This document shows positions 57,178-64,000 of a DNA stretch of 64,000 nucleotides, piece after piece. Below the pieces are notes generated by a model. That model ran no database searches, had not been told where the DNA came from, and saw only the letters and a list, made by a program, of their open reading frames with translations. Made by a program: the position numbers and the translations under genes. Source of the DNA: Mesotaenium endlicherianum (taxonomy: Eukaryota; Streptophyta; Zygnematophyceae; Zygnematales; Mesotaeniaceae); NCBI GenBank assembly GCA_009602735.1, contig WELA01001776.1, positions 1-64,000 on the forward strand, in the 5' to 3' direction. Numbering within the stretch: position 1 is the stretch's first letter; each line of letters starts with the position of its first letter.

Positions 57178-57191
57178 TTAAGTTGGAGGGG
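57178..57191 (+). promoter_or_regulatory. Internal copy of the polypurine tract
   Basis: TTAAGTTGGAGGGG, 48 bases after the pol stop, repeats 13 of 14 bases of the terminal tract at 59172-59185. Similar copies lie at the same place in N (31316-31328, with a weaker one near 31375) and G (minus, near 61844-61858 and 61915-61930). Confidence 0.8.
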
Positions 57192-57292
57192 AAAATATAT
57201 GACAGTTAGTGAGCGAGAGCGATAAAAACACACTCATACGTTTATGTGTAGCGCATCGCAACTACGTCAACTTTTAGCAATCATCCTGTAAG

Positions 57293-57395
57293 GTAAACAG
57301 CAGCGAAGCCACTATACTAAATACTAACATACTTCCTGCAATCCCTATGACAAAGGTCCATATCCTACTAACTTGTGCCCTGGTTACATGTGCAG
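57293..57395 (+). promoter_or_regulatory. Possible leader intron before the third ORF
   Basis: AAG|GTAAAC at 57293 looks like a splice donor, and TGTGCAG at 57389-57395 looks like an acceptor two bases before the third-ORF ATG. N shows CAG|GTAAAC at 31513 and CAGCAG at 31632-31637 in the same places. G keeps the acceptor-like GAGCAG. Prediction only. Confidence 0.45.
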
Positions 57396-57396
57396 G

Positions 57397-59073
57397 ATGG
57401 CGCCCACCACACAAAAGGAGGACAGAAAGCGCAAGGCAGAAGAAGCCAGGAGGACAATGGAGCAATACCAGAAGGAGCTGGCGGCGACGTCCCTCACCAG
57501 GAGAGAACAAGAAAGGGTCCGCAAACAACAAGAGGCGGCAGAAGAGGCACAGAGGAAGAAGGATCAGGAAGCGGAAAACCTCAGGAAGGCTGAGGAGGAG
57601 AGACAGAAGAAACAGCAAGAAGAAGCGGCAGCGGCAGAAGAGGAGAAAAGAAAAAAGATTGAAGCGGACAGACAGAAGAGCTTGGCCACTTACAGGTATA
57701 CTGTGGTGGGTGGCCAAAACTTCGATAACCTGAAGGAAGCATTGCTGGCAGCCCAGGAGATCAACAGGCTGGAACAGACAACACTGCTACAGAAGGAAGG
57801 AGCTACAGCACTGGACAGGTACATCGAGACACACACCGGCGTGGTCCTTTACGAAGATTATGCTAAGATGGTGGGCTATACAGCAGAGCAGGCCCGGTAT
57901 CTCGCAGATGATTCAGAGGACAAGCCGGTCCCCATACCGGGAATAGTGGGAGATCAGAGACTCATCCGGATGGTGAGCATGCGGCCCGATAGCTTTAAGG
58001 ATACGGTATTCTACCTCACACTCCTGCCAGCTTACAATGAAGTTGAGAGAAGGAGCTGGGAGTACTTGGCCAGGGAAGCAGGACAGCAGATGTTCTCTCC
58101 CCACTGGTTCCCGTGTAAACTGAGGAAGGCTGAGCACGGACCCCAGTACTACCAGCAGCCAACAGACTGGAGGTGGATGACCGTCACAAATAAGAAGCAG
58201 GAGTGTGACCGAGCCCAACCGGATGACTTCCACTATGGCCTAGACGGCTATCTCATCCTACCACCTCACATTGCCCCTTGGGACCCCAGGCTGAATGGAT
58301 GCCTGAGCAATATGAATGCAGAGACCAAGGAACATAGGAGGAGGGGAAGAGACTACTTCTCTAAGGGAAAGCATGCCTTTGTCAAATGGGCAAAGAATGC
58401 AGGCCGGATAGATATCAGTAGGCTGAAGGCCAAGCAACCTCCAGCGCGCCCTAAGAAAGGGAGGTCGGTAGACTACTCCATGTCTACTAGGGAGCAGGAC
58501 GACTTAGTGGACGAGACCCCTACTCTCTCCGAGGAGGAGGATGAGGAGGCTGAGGAAGAAGAACAGGGCAGAGGAGAAGCATCAGCAGCAGGTACTCAGG
58601 ATACCCAGGGACAGGTAGGGGCGCTTCTTAAAGAACCACGATCAGGTGTTTGGAATGTGATCCCCGTTATGGCGACTACTGGACCCCGCGCTCGCTCCCA
58701 CAGCCCACCTGCCCAAGCAGGGGAAGAAGCTGATCTGACTGTATTGGGCAGCAGACACAGGCAGAAATCCCCAGAGGACAGGGGTGCCAGAAGAGGGACA
58801 CGCGGGTGGGCCAGAGGTATGCCAGCCTCCCCCTCCGCTCAGGGGCATGTACCTCTAGCCAATGTATTTCAGCATCCTACTGGAATGCCTGTCTATGTGG
58901 GCATCAACACCCAAGTGGTTGAAGAGCAGGCTACCATCCTTCGTTCTCCTCGAGGTCCAACTTTAGAGCAAACCGGGTTCTTTAGAAGGCCAGCTGACAG
59001 ACCTAGAGGGCTGTCCAGATCTAGGTCCAGATCTCCGTCCCCTGATCCTGAAGCCCCAGGAACCACCCCTTAA
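57397..59073 (+). CDS. Third ORF of element F, function unknown
   Basis: 558 residues from MAPTTQKEDRKRKAEEARR. The first 110 residues are Glu/Lys/Gln-rich and should form a long coiled coil. A central conserved part (about 110-310) has YRYTVVGGQNFDNLKEAL, YEDYAKMVGYT, SFKDTVFYLTLLPAYNEVE, HWFPCKLRKA, DWRWMTVTNKKQ and YLILPPHIAPWDPRLNG. Then come an acidic run, a basic linker, NVFQHPTGMPVYVG and an Arg/Ser tail (SRSRSRSPSPDPE). I see no signal peptide or membrane segment, so it is not an envelope protein although it lies in the env position. I chose this ATG, not one eight codons upstream, because the relatives in N and G start at the matching place. I do not recognise the family. Confidence 0.85.
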   Translation: MAPTTQKEDRKRKAEEARRTMEQYQKELAATSLTRREQERVRKQQEAAEEAQRKKDQEAENLRKAEEERQKKQQEEAAAAEEEKRKKIEADRQKSLATYRYTVVGGQNFDNLKEALLAAQEINRLEQTTLLQKEGATALDRYIETHTGVVLYEDYAKMVGYTAEQARYLADDSEDKPVPIPGIVGDQRLIRMVSMRPDSFKDTVFYLTLLPAYNEVERRSWEYLAREAGQQMFSPHWFPCKLRKAEHGPQYYQQPTDWRWMTVTNKKQECDRAQPDDFHYGLDGYLILPPHIAPWDPRLNGCLSNMNAETKEHRRRGRDYFSKGKHAFVKWAKNAGRIDISRLKAKQPPARPKKGRSVDYSMSTREQDDLVDETPTLSEEEDEEAEEEEQGRGEASAAGTQDTQGQVGALLKEPRSGVWNVIPVMATTGPRARSHSPPAQAGEEADLTVLGSRHRQKSPEDRGARRGTRGWARGMPASPSAQGHVPLANVFQHPTGMPVYVGINTQVVEEQATILRSPRGPTLEQTGFFRRPADRPRGLSRSRSRSPSPDPEAPGTTP

Positions 59074-59151
59074 GGTGACAGGCTGAAAAGATAGTCAGTA
59101 AGGGAGGCTGGTCAGGGTCAGTTTCCTTATTTAAAGCTTTTGCAGTTTAAT

Positions 59152-59168
59152 GTTGTCGAGGCGACAAC
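59152..59168 (+). repeat. Hairpin upstream of the element F polypurine tract
   Basis: GTTGTCGAGGCGACAAC: 7-bp arms, 3-base loop, three bases before the tract. It is conserved in N and G. Confidence 0.88.
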
Positions 59169-59171
59169 AAG

Positions 59172-59186
59172 TTAAGTTGGAGGGAT
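59172..59186 (+). promoter_or_regulatory. Element F polypurine tract
   Basis: TTAAGTTGGAGGGAT directly before the 3' LTR, the expected plus-strand primer region. Confidence 0.88.
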
Positions 59187-59930
59187 TGTAATGAATCAGT
59201 ATATTAGTAGATATAATATTCATTTAAATATAATAGTTAATTTAGTTCAGCCTGCTGAACTTTAGTTAGTAGTCAGCCTGCTGAACTTTAGTTAATAATC
59301 AGTCTGCTGGACTTTACATAATTATCAGTTTAATGACTCGGCCGAAAGCAGCAGGCTGAAGTCAACTTAAGTCAGCTTGCTGACACATTCTTTGACAGCC
59401 AGCTGACTTCCGTACTCGGTAGCAGCGAACTGCCTCGATATGCATCTAAGTGTGATATGCTAGATGAATGGCCAGATGACATCCCTATGATGGATGGCTA
59501 TTCGGGATGATGGGAGATGGCGGTGGATTTGGTTAACCGAGGTCCTACCAACGTGGTTAACTCCCGGGTAGGCGGTGCCATCGCACTGACCGTTGAACAG
59601 TAAACTCATTCCATGTACATATGCTAGGCATTGCTCTCGAGTTCGGCATTCGGAAACGAGGCCAACTCTCTTGTACAGCTTACTGAGAGACATCTGAATC
59701 CAAGGCGAGAGCCATTGATACGCACTGTCTTCTAACCTTGCTTATGTATGAGTTTACTGATTTGCATTATTGATGCTAGTTTACTCTCATTTGACTGACG
59801 AGTAGTATTCCCTGCTAGTGTATTGTCCTTTGCCGTCTAACGAGTTAACGGAAATACCATAAAGATTACTTGCTGATATAAAGATCTTTATTAATTGTCA
59901 ATCGCCTGTTTGGTAAGTCGATTCATTTCA
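59187..59930 (+). repeat. Element F 3' LTR
   Basis: 744 bp, the partner of 51087-51831, followed by the target copy GTGCT. Confidence 0.95.
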
Positions 59931-60127
59931 GTGCTGTCCCTTCCGCCTCCAGCCTACTGCCATTAGGAGGGAGATGTCCTTGGGGCCCTATACTCAGGGG
60001 AGCCAGACCTCGTCTTGTCTTGGGGTCTCCTGAAGCCTGGGGGATCCGCGTAGGGGCCTCGCGGAGAACGCAGTAACTGGGCTGTTTCCTCCGGCGCAGT
60101 CTGAAACTGAATGTAGGTAGCCTTCTC

Positions 60128-61619
60128 CTAGGCAGCCCTCATACTGTCAGGTACATATATCGGCATCCCAAAAGAATGTTGCATGACATGAGCCAAGGGC
60201 ACATGCCCTCTCTGCGAGGGAGATGCTGGCAGGCCTCTGGCTATCTCTCTAGCAGCCCTCCTGTCTGCCCTGTCTGACTGGGTCTCCGTGCCTGCTGATG
60301 AGCTCTGTCCTCTGGCCGTTCCCAGCCAAGTGATATCCTCCTCTTCAGCTAGCTGTTGCAAGGCCAATCCAGTCTTCTCCCTTACAGGGGATGTGGCAGG
60401 TGTCACGATCACAGCGGGGCTCATGTCCTCCTCCTTGCCTTCCTCTTCTTCTTCCTCTGATCCCTCCTCCTCTCCTTCCCTTGATTCCTCTGAGACTGCT
60501 GGAGTCTCTTCTATCAGAAGCTCTAGCTCTTCCCAAGAAAAAGAATATCCCACTGACCTTCCCCTTTTGGGTGCTGGTGGAGGCTGTTGAGTCCAGACCG
60601 CATATAGGTCCTTTTCTCCCTGCTTTGCCCATTTGGCATAAGCATGCTTTCCTCTAGAGAATGACTCACGAACCCTGCTCCTGTCCTCCTGCATTTCTCG
60701 GCTCATGCAGTCTCTTACTCCATCCAGTTTTGGGTCCCAAGCGGCAATATGAGGAGGCAACACTATGTTCCCCCGTAGGTCCGTTAGGAAGTCTTCCTCC
60801 CTTGCCTTGTCATTTTTGCTGGTCCCTCATGTTGATGGTCATCCACCGCCAATTGGTGGGCTTCTGGAAGAAGGCAGGGTCTGTCCTTTTAAGAGTACAA
60901 GGGTACCAGTGCCCTGCAAAGTCCAGCTGACTGGTTTCTCTTGCCAAAAATTCCCAGCTTCTTCTCTCCACCTCATTATACATGACCTTGAACCTGTTGT
61001 GGGATGTAGAGTCCTTAAAGCTGTCCGCGCCCATGGAGATCATCCTGATGACCCTATCTTTCCCCTAGATACTCGGAATCGATACAGCTCCTGTTTCTTT
61101 CATTTGGGCCATTGCCTTGGCCTTTTTGATCGTACATCCTACCATCCTGGCATAATCGTGGTAGAGGAAGAGTCCTGTGCTGACCTCTATATACTTGTCG
61201 AAGTTTTCAGATGTCTCCCCTTCCCTCTGGAGGATGTCCTGCTGTGCTTCACTGCGAATTCTCTGGGCATACTTGAAGGCCTCCTCCAGTAGATCAAAGC
61301 CCTTGCCCAGCACTGTGTAGCGGTAGCTGCTGATTCTCCTCTGTTCTTCTTCGTCAGCCTGCTGCTTCTGCCTCTCTTCAGCTTGCCTCTCCTCTTCCAC
61401 CTTCTTGGCCTCCTCTGCAGCTTTTCTTTCCAGTTCTTTCTGCCTCAGCCTGGCCTGCTCCTCCTCCTCCTTCTTCTTCTGTGCCTCCCGCTGTTGTTGG
61501 AGTTGTTGTGATTCCCGAGCGGAGATGGAGGATAATTCGATGTCGCCATAAAACTGCAAGTATTTTGCGTGTGCCTCTTCCGCTCTTCTCTTCCTCTTAA
61601 GCTCTAACTTCTGAGTCAT
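60128..61619 (-). pseudogene. Element G third ORF
   Basis: On the minus strand it starts MTQKLELKRKRRAEEAHA at 61619. It continues with a coiled coil, SYRYTVLGKGFDLLEEAF, YHDYARMVGCTIKKA, ADSFKDSTSHNRFKVMYNEVE, GHWYPCTLKRTDP, NWRWMTINMRDQQK and LPPHIAAWDPKLDGVRDCM. The tail has HVMQHSFGMPIYVPDS. It is the divergent counterpart of the ORF at 57397 in F, with the same order of blocks. Broken. Confidence 0.88.
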
Positions 61620-61977
61620 CCTGCTCAATCATAAACACAATGCAGTCAATGAGGTCATGATACTTTGTCGCTACAGAGTGCCCGTGGTTAAGAAGAACGT
61701 GATAAGGAAAGTCCCTAGTGTGTAGCACCTTGTGTGAGTGAGTATAAGAGAAAATTGAGTTAGAGAGAAAAAGTGAGTATGAGCGCAGGTTGAGTGTGTA
61801 GAATGGTTATAAAATTTGCCTGGCTGATCCTGAAACGTAACACACTCCCTCCAACTTAAGTTTAAAGATGGGTTGCCTGTCACAACTGCCACTATCTGTC
61901 ACTAACTGTCATATTCCCCTCCGACTTATATGGAGACAGGACCTCTTGTCACCTGTCTATGTCCACTGAAATGACAG

Positions 61978-63290
61978 TTAGGGAAGGGTGCCAGCCGCCC
62001 TGAGGTGGAACCGTTTCAACGCCCCTTTGGCATTGGTCAGTTGGTCTTTAAATTCCCAAGTGTCTCCAGAGGCATCGTAACCCTTCCATCTGACCAGGTG
62101 CTTCATGACATATTTAGATGATCGACGGACAGAGCGAGCGTCTAAAATCTCCTCGACCTCATATTCCTCAGGGTCACCATCCCGGACAGCGGGGACCGGT
62201 CCCGGTTGGACAGGTAACCGACTTGTGAACAATGTGTCACCTTTCATGTACGGTTCGAGGAAGGAGACATTACAGGCCGGGTGACCCTTGTATTCCGCTG
62301 ACATGTTCTATTTGCAAGCATTTTGATCGACACGGCGCACCATCGAATATAGACCGACCCAGACAGGACCAAGCTTTTTCTTGACCACCCCAGGCAGGTA
62401 CAGGTGTTGAGAATGCAGTTTGACCAAATCGCCCTTAGAAAATGTCAGTTCTCGACAGTGCAGATTAGCGTATTTTTGTTGGTTTTCCTGGGCTTTGTGC
62501 AGGTTCTGTTGGACTTCTGACAAGGTGTCAGCAAACTCCTGAGTTAACTGGACGGAGACCAAATTGTCAATCCCTTCAAGGTGAGTTAAAGATTCCCCTA
62601 GCACATCTAAAGGAGACTTAGGGACTCTACCCGAGCTCAATTCAAAAGGAGACTTGCCCGTTGACGCGTGCACCGCACTGTTGACCGCAAACTGCATTTG
62701 AGGTAACAGGTCATCCCAATTGTCTTGCTTTTGGTTAATATATGCTCTCAGCACCTCTTGCAGAACTTGATTAGTTCTTTCAGTCTGCCCATCAGTCTGA
62801 GGGTGGTTTGCTGCGCTGAGCAGCTGTTTAACTCCCGTTAACCCCATTAAAGCTCTCCAGAACTTAGAGGTAAATTTTGAGTCTTTGTTTGAGATAATAT
62901 TTGAGTGTAGCCCATGTTGGCATACTACATGGTTGAAGAACTGTCTCGCTATTTCAAGTGCAGTTACTTTGACAGTTGTGGGGATGAAAATGACCATTTT
63001 TGTTAGTTTATCCAAGACTACCAGTATTGAATGCCCATTGGCAGTTCGTGGCAGTGTTACCACCCAGTCCCTGGATATTGTTTCCCAGCGTCCAGCTGGG
63101 ATGGGCAGCGATTGTTAGAGACCCCCCGATGGTGTGTCTCTAGACTTATTTCTTTGACACTGATCACAAGACTTAACATATTTAAAGACCTCCCGAGGTA
63201 ATCCCTCCCCAATGATAATGTTTTGCCAGTTTGCCAACAGTTTTGGCCTGCCCCAAATGCCCACACAGTAAACGGTCATGTGCTTAACTC
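61978..63290 (-). pseudogene. Element G integrase and chromodomain
   Basis: [35 protein letters not shown] and [15 protein letters not shown], then EEYEVEEILDARS, HLVRWKGYD and [10 protein letters not shown]. Close to element F. Broken. Confidence 0.92.
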
Positions 63291-63361
63291 AGTAAACGGG
63301 ACCTCATTTCCAAGTTATAAGGAATGACCAGCTTCAGCCTGCTTGAAGTGGTTTCAGTCAC

Positions 63362-64000
63362 TTAGACCCCACCCTTGAGCTTATACCCGAGTGCGGTAGC
63401 ACGACACATACCAGTAGTGGGGCTGGGCTCAAATGTTGGGTCAGAAAGGTAGGCTTTCCTAAGTTGCTCAAGGAAGGACTTTTTCACCTTTAGTGAAGTG
63501 AGTGCACACAGGACTTTATCTACAGCATGCTGACTAAAGTTCCTTTCTTGCAAGTTTGGTCTTCTAGAGAGTGCATCAGCAGGATTCAACTTCCCTGGTT
63601 TGTAGTCAATCTGGACTTGAAGCTGCTCCAGCATCTCGCTCCAGCGGTTCTCCCNAATCTGGACTTGAAGCTGCTCCAGCATCTCGCTCCAGCGGTTCTC
63701 CCTCCTTGACAGCTTGGACTTCTTCTGAAAGTGAGTCAGAGCTAGATGATCTGTAATCACCTTAAAAGCTTTACCATGTAAGTATGCTCTCCATTGTTTG
63801 AGCACATGAATGATAGCTAGCATCTCTTTATCATGCNTCTCTTTATCATGCACAGAGTAATTAATCTCAGCTGGATTAAATTTCCTAGACTCGTACAACA
63901 CAGGATGCCACTCCTGTTTTACCTTACCATCCTTTGTGGTTTTGTCAGCAGGCTGCAACAAAATAGCACCCATGGCAAAGTCGGAAGCATCAATAATCAC
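63362..64000 (-). pseudogene. Element G RNase H region, cut by the window end
   Basis: [39 protein letters not shown] and [11 protein letters not shown], nearly identical to element F. Two single N with duplicated flanks (63655, 63837) are assembly joins. Confidence 0.9.

Larger units (their letters stand above)
51087..59930 (+). mobile_element. Element F: Ty3/gypsy chromovirus with a third ORF, looks whole
   Basis: 8844 bp: 5' LTR 51087-51831, primer site, gag, pol with chromodomain, third ORF, hairpin, polypurine tract and 3' LTR 59187-59930. GTGCT lies on both sides (51082-51086, 59931-59935). By eye the LTRs differ at about 20-25 of 745 positions (about 3%), so it is fairly young. No breaks were seen in the three reading frames. 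It inserted into element G between the hairpin and the third ORF of G, in the opposite orientation. Confidence 0.95.
50314..64000 (-). mobile_element. Element G: F/G/N family chromovirus, partial at the window end, carrying element F
   Basis: On the minus strand, left to right: 3' LTR (50314-51028), polypurine tract, hairpin, third ORF region (60128-61619), chromodomain and integrase, RNase H, running out of the window at 64000. Element F sits between hairpin and third ORF. Broken in about six places in the part seen. Confidence 0.9.

Noticed and set aside
57397-59073. Third ORF as an envelope gene
   Set aside because: The position fits env, but there is no signal peptide, no membrane segment and no cysteine-rich ectodomain, and the N-terminus is a charged coiled coil.

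Overview
The window is a dense nest of long terminal repeat (LTR) retrotransposons; I recognise no ordinary host gene, rRNA, tRNA or CRISPR array. Every primer-binding site I can read resembles the 3' end of plant initiator Met tRNA (TGGTATCGGAGC or TGGTATCGAAGC). Chromodomain Ty3/gypsy elements and a Ty1/copia element are present. The base element carries a cytosine DNA methyltransferase region, an arrangement reported for charophyte and dinoflagellate retrotransposons. Together this suggests a streptophyte green lineage, most likely a charophycean alga such as Chara; the species is inference.

Left part (1-44367). After a clipped LTR (1-139), about 4 kb of unrecognised AT-rich DNA and a lone LTR with its polypurine tract (4463-4927), one old plus-strand Ty3/gypsy element, called C here, runs from about 5693 to 44367. 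It is split by four insertions: element A (6116-12306, minus, chromovirus), element B (12598-17257, plus, large non-coding derivative), element N (21232-34210, plus, chromovirus with an extra ORF, itself hit by other elements) and element E (37521-43677, minus, same family as A). Perfect 5-bp target duplications frame A, B and E, and a near-perfect one frames N. The pieces of C, in order, hold gag, protease, DNA methyltransferase, reverse transcriptase, RNase H, integrase and a PHD-like zinc finger.

Inside N lie an inverted LTR fragment (M), a partial Ty3/gypsy copy (K) with an assembly gap, and a decayed Ty1/copia element (24781-30567) that carries a solo LTR of the A/E family with its own target duplication.

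Right part (44368-64000). About 3.9 kb without a recognised gene is followed by an old solo LTR (48250-48961) and an LTR fragment (49809-50313) hit by element G (minus, from 50314 past the window end). Inside G sits element F (51087-59930, plus), which looks whole: two LTRs about 3% different by eye, a perfect target duplication, gag, a 1238-residue pol ending in a chromodomain, and a 558-residue third ORF.

The best candidates for something new are: (1) the third ORF of the F/G/N family, conserved in three copies, in the env position but without env features, flanked by two near-identical polypurine tracts and preceded each time by a splice-acceptor-like CAG|GATG; and (2) element C, which joins a DNA methyltransferase with a histone-reader-like PHD finger at the integrase end. 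All elements are treated as fossils and only their family, parts, limits and relative age are given.
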